Part shown: positions 24,173 to 32,975 of the stretch, piece after piece
How positions within the stretch are numbered: position 1 is the first letter of the stretch
Layout: each line of letters begins with the position of its first letter
DNA from: Pseudomonas sp. PB120
Lineage (GTDB): Bacteria > Pseudomonadota > Gammaproteobacteria > Pseudomonadales > Pseudomonadaceae
Length of the DNA stretch: 33,071 bases
NCBI RefSeq assembly: GCF_009761815.1
Contig: NZ_RWIN01000133.1
Span: 1-33,071 of the forward strand
Reading direction: 5' to 3'
Translations under genes and position numbers: made by a program
Notes under the pieces: model-generated
Databases searched by the model: none
What the model saw: the letters and a program-made list of their open reading frames with translations, nothing else
What the model was told of the DNA's origin: nothing

Positions 24173-25516
24173 TCAGGCCTGGGCGGCAAGAACACGCCGC
24201 TCCCAGGGAGTAATTTCATCGAAGAAGCTGGTCAACTCCATGGTCTTCGAAGCGACGTAGCCTTCGATGAACTCCTTGCCGAACAGTTCCTTGGCCAATT
24301 GGCTACGTTTCAGACGCTCAAGGGCAGCATGCAGGGTACACGGCAATGAAAGATTGTCCGGCACTTCAAATTCACCCTGGATCGGTTCGCTCGGCTCCAG
24401 TTGGTTGACGATGCCATACCACCCGGCCGCCAGGCTCGCGGCAATCGCCAGATACGGGTTGGCGTCGGCACCCGGCAAACGGTTCTCGACCCGACGAGCG
24501 GCCGGCGAACTGGCTGGAATGCGCAACCCGGCAGCACGGTTATCGTGGGACCAACAGGCATTGTTCGGCGAGGCGAACGGATGGCATAACCGCTGATAGG
24601 AATTCACGTTGGGCGCAAACAGCGCGGTGAAGTCCGCCATGCCCGCCTGCTGACCGCCGATGAAGTGTCGAAAGGTCGCGGTCGGCTGGCCGGCCTCGTC
24701 GCTGAACACGTTACGACCGGTGCCGATATCGACGAGGCTCTGGTGAATATGCATCGAGCTGCCCGGCGTATGTGCCAGTGGTTTGGCCATGCACACCACC
24801 GTCAGGCCGTGCTTGAGTGCGACTTCTTTCAGGAGGTGTTTGAACAGGAACGTCTGGTCGGCCAGCAGCAGCGGATCGCCGTGCAACAGGTTGATCTCGA
24901 ACTGGCTGACGCCCATCTCGTGCATGAACGTGTCGCGCGGCAGACCCAGCGCCGCCATGCATTCATACACTTCGCGGAAGAACGGGCGCAAACCGTTATT
25001 GGAACTGACGCTGAAGGCCGAATGACCTTCCTCGCGACGACCATCCACGCCCACCGGCGGCAGAAACGGTTGAGTTGGGTCGGTGTTGGGCGCAAAGACA
25101 AAGAATTCCAGCTCGGTGGCCACCACCGGTGCCAGGCCGAGCGCGGTATAACGGGCGATCACGGCCTTGAGTTGGCCGCGCGTCGATAGATGCGAGCTCT
25201 CGCCGCTCAGCTCATCGGCATCGCAAATGGCGAATGCGCGGGGCTCGTCACTCCAGGGCAGGCGGTGGATATGCGCAGGGTCGGGAACCAGGGCGAGATC
25301 GCCATCGTCGCTGCCGTAAAAGCGCGCGGCCGGGTAGCCGCCCATGATGCATTGCAGCAGCACGCCCCGCGCCATCTGCAAACGCCGCCCTTCGAGGAAC
25401 CCCTCGGCGGTCATGACCTTGCCGCGAGGTACGCCATTCAGATCCGGCGTGACGCATTCGATCTCATTGATGCCCTTCAATCGCTGCGCGAGTGAGCCCT
25501 GGCCGTCGGTATTCAT
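24173..25516 (-). CDS. Glutamine synthetase-family protein, probable gamma-glutamyl-polyamine synthetase
   Basis: The 447-residue ligase has the glutamine synthetase core: metal ligands Glu135/Glu137 (ATELEF), Glu200/Glu207 (HEMGVSQFE), His256 (GSSMHIHQS) and the ENRLPGADANPYLA segment (344-357). It lacks the length and adenylylation region of housekeeping GlnA-I and is closer to the PuuA/Pau gamma-glutamylputrescine synthetase branch, which starts polyamine breakdown; the substrate is not proven. AAGGAT lies about 8 nt before the ATG. The gene has its own promoter and operator-like repeat at 25533-25591. Confidence 0.87.
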   Translation of the reverse strand: MNTDGQGSLAQRLKGINEIECVTPDLNGVPRGKVMTAEGFLEGRRLQMARGVLLQCIMGGYPAARFYGSDDGDLALVPDPAHIHRLPWSDEPRAFAICDADELSGESSHLSTRGQLKAVIARYTALGLAPVVATELEFFVFAPNTDPTQPFLPPVGVDGRREEGHSAFSVSSNNGLRPFFREVYECMAALGLPRDTFMHEMGVSQFEINLLHGDPLLLADQTFLFKHLLKEVALKHGLTVVCMAKPLAHTPGSSMHIHQSLVDIGTGRNVFSDEAGQPTATFRHFIGGQQAGMADFTALFAPNVNSYQRLCHPFASPNNACWSHDNRAAGLRIPASSPAARRVENRLPGADANPYLAIAASLAAGWYGIVNQLEPSEPIQGEFEVPDNLSLPCTLHAALERLKRSQLAKELFGKEFIEGYVASKTMELTSFFDEITPWERRVLAAQA

Positions 25517-25532
25517 GACGCAATCCTTGTTG

Positions 25533-25591
25533 TTGTACGAGCCGCGAGCGGCAACTCGTACAAAATAGGCTCCGGCTGTTCAGAATATCAA
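25533..25591 (-). promoter_or_regulatory. Promoter and operator-like inverted repeat of the glutamine synthetase-family gene
   Basis: On the minus strand TTGATA (25586-25591), 18 bp and TATTTT (25562-25567) form a sigma-70 promoter. A perfect 9-bp inverted repeat, TTGTACGAG/CTCGTACAA (25533-25541 and 25555-25563), begins at the -10 and covers the start site, as a repressor operator would. It could also fold as an RNA hairpin. Confidence 0.6.
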
Positions 25592-25613
25592 GCAGCGACA
25601 ATCAAAAAGAACG

Positions 25614-26306
25614 TCACGGCAAGTAAAGGCTAAACACACCGCCGCCCAACGGGCCGCCATTGCTGACTTCGGTACGCCCACCCACGCCGTTGCGCTGATG
25701 TAACGCGGCAATGCGGCCGGCAAAGTACAACCCCAATCCGGTGCTACCCGTGCTGTGATTGATGCCCTGCACGTAATCGGCCTGGCGCTCGATCATTTCG
25801 CGCGAGTAACCCTCACCATCGTCGTTGATGGTCAATACGAGTTGGCCCGCTTCGTCGCTGACCGTAATCAGCAGCGCATGGCGAGCGTAACGGATGGCGT
25901 TGTTGATGCTGTTGCCCAGCACCGAGGCAATCAGTTCCCGATCGAAAAAGCCCAGCGGGCTCAACGGGTCGACTTCATAGGTGGCGATGATCCCGCGACT
26001 GGCGAAGACTTCTTGATGGGAGGCCAGTTGCGCTTCGATGAAATCATCCAGCTCGTGGTAAGCCGGCTGCAACGGCATCTGGTTGACGCCCAGTTTGTAC
26101 AGGCCGAGCAACTGCACGAGCATGCCGTTGAGGTGCGCGAACTCGTACTCGATGACGCCCTGCTCCGGGCTGTGCTGCTCGGGATCGGGCAAACGTGCAA
26201 GCCATTGGCTGTGAGCCTGCATCAGCAGGGTCAGCGAATTTTTCATGTCGTGCACGGTGGAGGCGATCACCGTCGAAAAATCCAATGCCGGGTTGTCTTG
26301 GCTCAT
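25614..26306 (-). CDS. Small soluble sensor histidine kinase
   Basis: The 230-residue kinase has no membrane helix or obvious sensor domain. It starts almost directly with the H-box TVHDMKNSLTLL (His19), then the N-box GNSINNAIRYA (Asn132/Asn136), DDGEG (162-166) and GSTGLGLYFAGR (187-198). The open frame extends to 26399, but ATG 26306 is chosen: it overlaps the regulator's stop as ATGA, with GGCGG just before. It likely phosphorylates the upstream TPR regulator and takes its signal from a partner protein. Confidence 0.85.
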   Translation of the reverse strand: MSQDNPALDFSTVIASTVHDMKNSLTLLMQAHSQWLARLPDPEQHSPEQGVIEYEFAHLNGMLVQLLGLYKLGVNQMPLQPAYHELDDFIEAQLASHQEVFASRGIIATYEVDPLSPLGFFDRELIASVLGNSINNAIRYARHALLITVSDEAGQLVLTINDDGEGYSREMIERQADYVQGINHSTGSTGLGLYFAGRIAALHQRNGVGGRTEVSNGGPLGGGVFSLYLP

Positions 26307-27907
26307 CCGCCGAACGCCTTGATTTTCAGTTTCTGGTAGCGCGGATAGCGCGCGTCGGTGTCGGGCATCATGCCGACCAGTTTGAGACAGGCCCGACATT
26401 CATCCATCTCCGCTGAGGGCACGCTGGTATCCGTGCCGTGCAGCAGTGATTGCGCCATGTTGAGCGCGATGCTGATGTTTTTCGGCTGCATCGCCAGGGC
26501 TTTGCGAAACACCGCCCGGGCCTCTGGCAAGTTGCCGGTTTTGTACACCCGCACGCCTTGACGGTTGAGGTCGGCGGCCATGTTGCTGGAGCTGAGAATC
26601 GCCGGGTCATCGGTCAGTTTGGCGATCCCCTGCATCACCACCGGGTCGTCACCATAAATTTCCGCACAGCTTTTCAACATCGAGGCGCCGGCACTCGCCT
26701 GCCCGAGCATCTGCAACTGCTTGGCCACCAGCAACGCAGCCTCGGGGCTCATGAATTGCTCCATGCCATCGAGGCGCATCATTGCCTGCTCGGTGAGTTT
26801 CTCGGCGGTTTCCGCGTCGTTGAGCAACAGGCTGGTGGCCTTCATCAGCCGTGCACGAATCTGCAGGCCTGGATCGCTCGGGTTCTCCTTGGCCACCAGG
26901 CTGAGGGTGGTATTGATTTCAAGTCGGGTCCGGGTATCCAGGCCCTTCTCGCTGCCTTTGCTGATCAGGGCGTGAGCCAGGCCCAGGTTGCTTTCAGCAT
27001 CCTTGAACCGTGACTGCGCGCCCTGCGACACGGCTTGGCGATATGCCTTGGAGGCGGTGTCGAAATCTTCGTTGGCCATGGCCAGCTTGCCCAACAGCGC
27101 TTGCCGACGAACAGCCAGCGGCGACAGGCGAATAGCCTCTTCCAACACTTTTTGGGCGCCCTTGTTGTCGCCCTCGACCACCAGCACGTCGGCCATGCCG
27201 TCATACAGCGCCGGCATCATCGGAAACACTTTCAGCGCTTTTTCGTAGATGCCCTTGGCCTGGCTGACCTGGCCGCGCTTGAACAGCAACTGGCCCAACC
27301 CGGCAAACGCCCAGGGCAAGGGGCGGTCGGCAATAATGCTGTCGTAGAGACGTTCCAGCGCTTCGTTCTGATTCAAGTCACGTAATGCGTCCGCGCGGTA
27401 ACGCAAGCACAACGGCGAATAACGGATGTCTTTCTTGCACAACTCAATGCAGGCGTTCAGCACTTCAAGCGGCTTGCCCCGGTCGAGGGCTTGCAGAATG
27501 GGTTTGAGCAGGTTCTTGCGCTGCTCCAGCCGTTCCAGGCGCTGGGCCAGGCCGGATCGGTTGAAGGGTTTCGTCAGGTAGGCATCCGGCTCGTGTTCCA
27601 GAGCGCTGAGCACCATAGCCTGGCTCGTCTCGGCGGTGACCATGACGAATACCGCTTCGTGACTGATGAGCTTTTCGATCATCAGGTCTTCGAGTACTTG
27701 CTGGCCGTTCTTCTTGCCATCCCCCAAGTGAAAGTCCTGCAGGATGAAATCGTAGGATTTCTGCGAACACATGCGCAGCGCCTGCTCGCCGGTATCCGCG
27801 GTGTCGACGTCCTTGACGCCCAGCTCCCGGAGCATGGACCTGACGGAACTGCGGAAATCCGAGAAATCATCGACGATCAGAAAGCTCTTTTGGTGATACG
27901 ACAGCAT
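26303..27907 (-). CDS. Response regulator with C-terminal TPR repeats
   Basis: The 534-residue cytosolic protein has a receiver domain (about 1-125; Asp13-Asp14, phosphorylated Asp58, Thr91, Lys113) and a long helical region with several TPR-type repeats (for example 205-290 and 450-490). It has no DNA-binding or enzymatic output domain, so phosphorylation probably changes a protein-protein interaction. It is followed with a 4-bp overlap by the small kinase. The ribosome site is weak (GGAA). It is divergent from the CheB-CheR hybrid kinase, 210 bp away. Its partner is unknown. Confidence 0.85.
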   Translation of the reverse strand: MLSYHQKSFLIVDDFSDFRSSVRSMLRELGVKDVDTADTGEQALRMCSQKSYDFILQDFHLGDGKKNGQQVLEDLMIEKLISHEAVFVMVTAETSQAMVLSALEHEPDAYLTKPFNRSGLAQRLERLEQRKNLLKPILQALDRGKPLEVLNACIELCKKDIRYSPLCLRYRADALRDLNQNEALERLYDSIIADRPLPWAFAGLGQLLFKRGQVSQAKGIYEKALKVFPMMPALYDGMADVLVVEGDNKGAQKVLEEAIRLSPLAVRRQALLGKLAMANEDFDTASKAYRQAVSQGAQSRFKDAESNLGLAHALISKGSEKGLDTRTRLEINTTLSLVAKENPSDPGLQIRARLMKATSLLLNDAETAEKLTEQAMMRLDGMEQFMSPEAALLVAKQLQMLGQASAGASMLKSCAEIYGDDPVVMQGIAKLTDDPAILSSSNMAADLNRQGVRVYKTGNLPEARAVFRKALAMQPKNISIALNMAQSLLHGTDTSVPSAEMDECRACLKLVGMMPDTDARYPRYQKLKIKAFGG

Positions 27908-27975
27908 CGAAGATTTCCAGGCAATTTAAGTAGAAGACCATGACCGTTCGGGTTATCGGCCAGGAGTACCATTCA

Positions 27976-27998
27976 CTTGAGAACTCGTGCCACTCAAG
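27976..27998. promoter_or_regulatory. Inverted repeat between divergent signalling genes
   Basis: CTTGAG and CTCAAG are separated by 11 bp in the gap between the TPR regulator and the hybrid kinase. It may be an operator for either gene. Confidence 0.3.
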
Positions 27999-28024
27999 CA
28001 CCCTCTAAATATTTGAAGGCGTTA

Positions 28025-28054
28025 TTGAAAAACGGGATTATCCTGCTTTATTAA
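28025..28054 (+). promoter_or_regulatory. Probable sigma-70 promoter of the CheB-CheR hybrid kinase gene
   Basis: TTGAAA (28025-28030) and TTATTA (28048-28053) are spaced by 17 bp, about 64 bp before the chosen ATG. Confidence 0.5.
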
Positions 28055-28117
28055 AACGCAAAAAGTATCCGTTTGGACTCGATACGCCCTCCCGTCGCCG
28101 GCAATAAGGCAGAAGCA

Positions 28118-31100
28118 ATGACCTCCACCCCCAAGCACTCGGCGCATAAGACTGAGCGAAAGGTCCCGAACCCCAGCACCCTGGATTTTCCGGTGGTGGG
28201 CATTGGCGCGTCAGCAGGCGGACTGCAAGCCATCAAGTTGTTTTTCGAAAACATGCCTCACGATAACGGCATGGCGTTTGTGATCATTCTTCATCTTTCA
28301 CCCGATCACCAGAGTATTGCGGACAAGATCCTTCAGGAATCGACCCGGATGCCTGTGCTTCAGGTCACCGAGCAGGTACCCATCGAGAAAAACCACGTTT
28401 ACGTCGTATCACCCGCTCATCAGCTGACGATGAATGACGGCCTTCTCGAGGTCAGCGACAATGATCCACAGCTGGGGCGTCACTCCTCGATTGACCTGTT
28501 TTTCCGGGGGCTCGCCGATGTGCACCGCGAACGCGCTTTCTGCCTCATTCTGTCCGGAAGCGGCTCGGATGGCGCGGTCGGTTTGTCGCGCATCAAGGAA
28601 CAGGGTGGTATCACCCTGGTTCAGGCGCCTGAAGACGCCGAGTTCGATGGCATGCCACGCGCGGCCATCGATACGCACCTGGTCGACCTCATACTGCCGG
28701 TAGTCGAGATGCCGCAAAAACTGCTGGAGTTGTGGCGTAACGCCAAAGAAATCAATTTGCCCGTCGCCAACGATCCAGAGCTGCAAACCTTCGCGTCGGT
28801 GTCGGAGCGCGATGCAGCCTTCGCCGAGCAGATGCTGCACGACATCCTGATCCAGCTGCGCACCGGCACCGGGCATGACTTCAAACACTACAAGCGCGCC
28901 ACCGTGTTACGCCGTATCGAGCGGCGGATGCAGGTCACGGCCCAACCGGACCTGGCGGCCTATTTTCGTTACCTGCAAAACAACCCCGAAGAAACCAAGG
29001 CGCTGCTGGGCGACATGCTGATTGGCGTCACCAACTTCTTTCGTGACCGCGAAGCGTTCGAAGCACTGGAACGCGATGTCCTGCCGCAACTGGTCAGCGC
29101 TGCCGTCTCGGCACAGCCCGAGAAAGAGGAGATTCGTGTCTGGTCTGCTGGTTGCTCCACGGGCGAAGAGGCGTACAGCCTCGCGATACTGCTCAACGAT
29201 CAGCTGCAACAAGATGCGAGCAAAGCCTCGCTGCAATTGTTCGCCACCGACATCGACGAACGCGCCATCAGTTTCGGCCGCGCCGGGCTGTACCCGCAGG
29301 CGATCGTGACCGACGTACCGCCCATGCGCTTGCGCCATTACTTCATCAAGGAAGATGATCACTACCGCATTCGCAAGGAGATCCGCGAAAAGGTCCTGTT
29401 CGCCAAGCACAGCCTGCTTTCCGACCCGCCGTTCTCGCAAATAGACCTGATTGTCTGTCGCAATCTGCTGATCTATCTGGATCGCGAAGTGCAGCGCGAA
29501 ATCCTGCAAATGTTCCACTTCGCGCTACGCCCTGGCGGCTTCCTGTTCCTGGGTTCTTCCGAAAGCGCGGACGCTTGCCATGAGCTGTTTGCCCCGGTGG
29601 ACAAACGCAACCGGATCTTCCGCGCCAAGACCGGCACCGCCAACAGCCGCCGCACCCCGACCATGCCGCGCGGCGGTTACGTGCGCACCAATGTTTCCCG
29701 CGAGGCGCCGCAAAACGCGGTGCAACGCAAGCTGTCCTTCGCCGACATCCATCAGCGTGCCCTGGAACGCTCGGCACCACCCAGCATGATTGTTGATAAC
29801 AATGCCGACATCCTTCACATGAGCGAAAGTGCCGGGCGTTACCTGCGCCATGTGGGCGGTGAACTATCCCGGAACCTGCTGACGCTGATTCTGCCGGAAC
29901 TGCGCCTGGAAATTCGTACCACACTCTTTCAGGTCCAACAGAGTGGCCTGGTGGTCAAATCCCGCGCCGTGCCGATGCAGCACGAGAATCGGCGCTACAC
30001 CATCGATCTGGTGGCACACCCCTATCGGGACGAGGAGTCGGACAATGACTTCGTCCTGGTGATATTCGAAGAGGTCGAAATCGACCCATCCGAACAAGCC
30101 GCCACCACCCTGTTGCAAACCGAAAGCCAGGTGCTGTCAAACCTTGAGCGCGAATTGCAGCGCACCAAGTTGCACTTGCAGGACACGATCGAGCAATCGG
30201 AAGTCTCCAGTGAGGAGCTCAAGGCTTCGAACGAAGAAATGCAGGCCATCAACGAAGAGTTGCGCTCGGCCACCGAAGAGCTGGAAACCAGCAAGGAAGA
30301 GCTGCAGTCGATCAACGAAGAGCTGCTGACGGTCAACTACGAGCTGAAAACCAAAGTCGAAGAAACCGACAAGATCAATGACTACCTGACCAATCTGATC
30401 GCTTCCACCGACATTGCCACGGTCTTTGTAGACCGCAACATGCTGATCAAATGGTTCACCCCGCGGGCCACCGATATTTTCAGCATGCTGCCAGTGGACA
30501 CGGGGCGCTCGCTGCTCGATATCACCCACCGCTTGCACTACAAAGACCTGGCCAAGGATGCGACGCTGGTGTTCGAGTCTTTGAACATGATCGAGCGCGA
30601 GGTCAGCAGTACGGACAACCGTTGGTACATTGCGCGCCTGCTGCCGTACCGCTCCAGTGAAGACCATATCGACGGCACGGTGCTGACCTTCATCGATATC
30701 ACTAAACGCCGCGCGGCCGAAGAAGACCTGCGCCTTGGTGAAGAGCGCATGCGCCTGGTGGCCGAAAGCACCCGCGACTTCGCGATCATTACGCTCGATC
30801 AAAAAGGGGTCATCACCAGCTGGAACCAAGGCGCCGAGCTGATCTTCGGTTACAGTAAGTCAGAAGCCGAAGGCGCTTATTACGATTTCATTTTTCCCCC
30901 TGAAGACCGCGCTGCCGGCGTGCCTGAAGCGGAACTGATGGTTGCCAGCACCCATGGCCGCTCGGAGGATGAGCGCTGGCATCTGCATAAGGACGGCAGC
31001 CGGATCTACTGCAGCGGTGAGGTGACGCTGCTTGGCAACGACAACCTGCAAGGATTCGTGAAGATCGCCAGGGACCAGACCGGCCATAAACGCCAGCACG

Positions 31101-32269
31101 AAAAACAGAGCCAGGAATTGGCCGAAACCCGGAACACCAATTACCTCAAGGATGAGTTTTTCGCGGTCATGTCCCACGAACTCAAGCATCCGCTGAACCT
31201 GATCCAGCTCAACGCCGAATTGTTGCGCCGTTTGCCAGTGACCAAGTCCATGGCGCCTGCCGCCAAGGCAGTCAATACGATTTGCGATGCAGTGAACAGC
31301 CAGGCGAGGATTATTGATGATCTGCTCGACGTAGCCCGGGTGCGTACCGGCAAACTCAAGCTGCAACCCGTCGCCGTGGATCTGGTCGGCATGCTGCGTG
31401 ATATCCACTCCGTCGTTCTCAACGACCGACACGACACTAGCGTGGAGTTGCAGGTTCCGGATCAGGCTTTGATTGTCCATGCCGATCCGACTCGTCTGGA
31501 GCAGATCATCTGGAACCTGTTGAACAATGCGCTGAAATTCACACCGCCCACCGGCCATGTGCAGTTAATCGCCAGCCAGGATGGCGATATGGCGCGGCTG
31601 GATGTCAAAGACGACGGCGCGGGTATCGCGACCGACAGCCTGGAGCATGTGTTCGATCTGTTCGGTCAGGCTGAAAAACAGCACTCCAGCCATAACCGGG
31701 AAGGTCTCGGCATTGGCTTGTCTCTTGTCCGGCAATTGACTGAAGCTCAACGAGGGACGGTCAAGGTGAGTTCAGCCGGCTTGGGCAAGGGCTGTACGTT
31801 CAGCATTCACCTGCCGCTGGCGAATGCTGCGGGCGAGACTCAATCCGCAGCCCAGGTCGATGATGTATCCGGGAGGCTGAGCGGATTGACGATCTTGTTG
31901 GTCGACGATTCTGCCGAGGTGCTGGAAACCTTGAAATTGCTGCTGGAAATGGAAGATGCAGAAGTCATCGCCTTCGACCGTCCAGTGGCAGCCCTTGATG
32001 CGGCGAAAAGCACGCGTTTTGATCTCATCATTTCGGATCTGGGCATGACTGTCATGAACGGACATGAGTTGATGAGCGCATTGCGTGAATTGCCGCTCAC
32101 CAAGGATGTGCCAGCCATTGCGTTGACGGGCTACGGTGCGAGCAGCGATGTACAAAAATCTCGGCAATCGGGCTTTGATCAGCACATCGCAAAACCGGTG
32201 GCCTATGACGATTTGATCGAAACCATCGAGTCCCTGCGGCGCCCGCTACTGCTTGATCAGGGCAAGTAA
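28118..32269 (+). CDS. CheB-CheR-PAS-PAS-histidine kinase-receiver hybrid protein
   Basis: This 1383-residue protein fuses, in order: a CheB methylesterase domain (about 22-205; triad Ser32 in GASAGG, His59, Asp151), a CheR methyltransferase domain (about 215-500; SAM site AGCSTGEEAYS from about 344), a Glu-rich coiled coil (about 660-760), two PAS domains (about 763-868 and 878-995), a HisKA domain with His1020 (SHELKHPLN), an ATPase domain (about 1121-1238; KDDGAG, GLGIGLSLV) and a receiver (about 1258-1375; Asp1263-Asp1264, phosphorylated Asp1307, Lys1359). The frame opens earlier at a TTG, but ATG 28118 has AAGG 9-10 nt upstream. It is soluble, with no membrane helix. Its last 13 bp overlap the convergent next gene. 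Confidence 0.93.
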   Translation: MTSTPKHSAHKTERKVPNPSTLDFPVVGIGASAGGLQAIKLFFENMPHDNGMAFVIILHLSPDHQSIADKILQESTRMPVLQVTEQVPIEKNHVYVVSPAHQLTMNDGLLEVSDNDPQLGRHSSIDLFFRGLADVHRERAFCLILSGSGSDGAVGLSRIKEQGGITLVQAPEDAEFDGMPRAAIDTHLVDLILPVVEMPQKLLELWRNAKEINLPVANDPELQTFASVSERDAAFAEQMLHDILIQLRTGTGHDFKHYKRATVLRRIERRMQVTAQPDLAAYFRYLQNNPEETKALLGDMLIGVTNFFRDREAFEALERDVLPQLVSAAVSAQPEKEEIRVWSAGCSTGEEAYSLAILLNDQLQQDASKASLQLFATDIDERAISFGRAGLYPQAIVTDVPPMRLRHYFIKEDDHYRIRKEIREKVLFAKHSLLSDPPFSQIDLIVCRNLLIYLDREVQREILQMFHFALRPGGFLFLGSSESADACHELFAPVDKRNRIFRAKTGTANSRRTPTMPRGGYVRTNVSREAPQNAVQRKLSFADIHQRALERSAPPSMIVDNNADILHMSESAGRYLRHVGGELSRNLLTLILPELRLEIRTTLFQVQQSGLVVKSRAVPMQHENRRYTIDLVAHPYRDEESDNDFVLVIFEEVEIDPSEQAATTLLQTESQVLSNLERELQRTKLHLQDTIEQSEVSSEELKASNEEMQAINEELRSATEELETSKEELQSINEELLTVNYELKTKVEETDKINDYLTNLIASTDIATVFVDRNMLIKWFTPRATDIFSMLPVDTGRSLLDITHRLHYKDLAKDATLVFESLNMIEREVSSTDNRWYIARLLPYRSSEDHIDGTVLTFIDITKRRAAEEDLRLGEERMRLVAESTRDFAIITLDQKGVITSWNQGAELIFGYSKSEAEGAYYDFIFPPEDRAAGVPEAELMVASTHGRSEDERWHLHKDGSRIYCSGEVTLLGNDNLQGFVKIARDQTGHKRQHEKQSQELAETRNTNYLKDEFFAVMSHELKHPLNLIQLNAELLRRLPVTKSMAPAAKAVNTICDAVNSQARIIDDLLDVARVRTGKLKLQPVAVDLVGMLRDIHSVVLNDRHDTSVELQVPDQALIVHADPTRLEQIIWNLLNNALKFTPPTGHVQLIASQDGDMARLDVKDDGAGIATDSLEHVFDLFGQAEKQHSSHNREGLGIGLSLVRQLTEAQRGTVKVSSAGLGKGCTFSIHLPLANAAGETQSAAQVDDVSGRLSGLTILLVDDSAEVLETLKLLLEMEDAEVIAFDRPVAALDAAKSTRFDLIISDLGMTVMNGHELMSALRELPLTKDVPAIALTGYGASSDVQKSRQSGFDQHIAKPVAYDDLIETIESLRRPLLLDQGK

Positions 32270-32796
32270 CCGCGCTGGACGCAGACACGCCGATCAATTG
32301 CCTGCCTGAGTCGCTCCTTATGGTCTGTCCAGACCTGGGGATCGACTTTGGTCGCGCGCATGAGCTCCAGCATGGCGATCTTGGCGGCAACGTACTCCGC
32401 CCACGCGTCTTCGGACCGCAGCTTCAAGCGCTCGCGATCGGACATCTCCATCCGCCGCAGTGCCCGTGTCGGCTCATCGGTGATCACTGTGCCTAGTGTC
32501 AATTGCACACGATGTGGTGCGACAAACGCCTGGGTATCCGCCACAAGCTCCCGCGCCCGGTGTGCGCCCCACTTCAGCGCGACGCAGCAATATTCACCTG
32601 CGCACCTGTCGTGAAACTCCTCGCCTATCACGTAGCCATTCACGTCATAGATGCCGATAAAGACTTGGGTGACGCCCTCATTATTCAGCCGAGCCTGCAC
32701 GTCGACCTGCACACCGTCGCCCAGGACTTCTTCATGTGTGTGAAGTGGCAACCGGCTGTTAGTCCATAACCAGAACTTTGCGCCTCTGCGTCGCAT
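32257..32796 (-). CDS. Hypothetical protein
   Basis: The 179-residue product is not recognised. It has a basic N-terminus (MRRRGAKFWLWTN), a mostly beta-like first half with three clustered cysteines (Cys65, Cys70, Cys71) and a charged helical C-terminal half (about 110-175). No signal peptide or membrane helix is seen. AGGAG 8 nt before the ATG supports translation. The first part (VQVDVQARLNNEGVTQVFIG) could be a short PilZ-like or DUF barrel, but this is a guess. It is downstream of the rRNA terminators and convergent with the hybrid kinase, overlapping by 13 bp. Confidence 0.7.
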   Translation of the reverse strand: MRRRGAKFWLWTNSRLPLHTHEEVLGDGVQVDVQARLNNEGVTQVFIGIYDVNGYVIGEEFHDRCAGEYCCVALKWGAHRARELVADTQAFVAPHRVQLTLGTVITDEPTRALRRMEMSDRERLKLRSEDAWAEYVAAKIAMLELMRATKVDPQVWTDHKERLRQAIDRRVCVQRGYLP

Positions 32797-32877
32797 CGCT
32801 GCACTCCTTGAGTTGAATCAGGAGTAAGGCACAGCAATAGCAGACTTTCCATGTAGATCGTCGGGTTGTTCAGGCAT

Positions 32878-32912
32878 AAAAAACTGCACTGGAGCAAACA
32901 CTCTGGTGCAGT
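32878..32912 (-). terminator. Second terminator of the rRNA operon
   Basis: On the minus strand ACTGCAC and GTGCAGT form a stem, extended by CAGAG/CTC pairs, followed by six Ts. It lies about 25 bp beyond the first terminator. Confidence 0.8.
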
Positions 32913-32934
32913 CTATTTTTCTGCGGGCAAAACA

Positions 32935-32964
32935 AAACCCCAATTGCTTTCGCAATTGGGGTTT
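32935..32964 (-). terminator. First terminator of the rRNA operon
   Basis: AAACCCCAATTGC and GCAATTGGGGTTT form a perfect 13-bp stem with a four-base loop, 11 bp past the 5S 3' end; the minus strand continues with TTTTGTTTT beyond the stem base. Confidence 0.92.
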
Positions 32965-32975
32965 CGGAATTTAAT

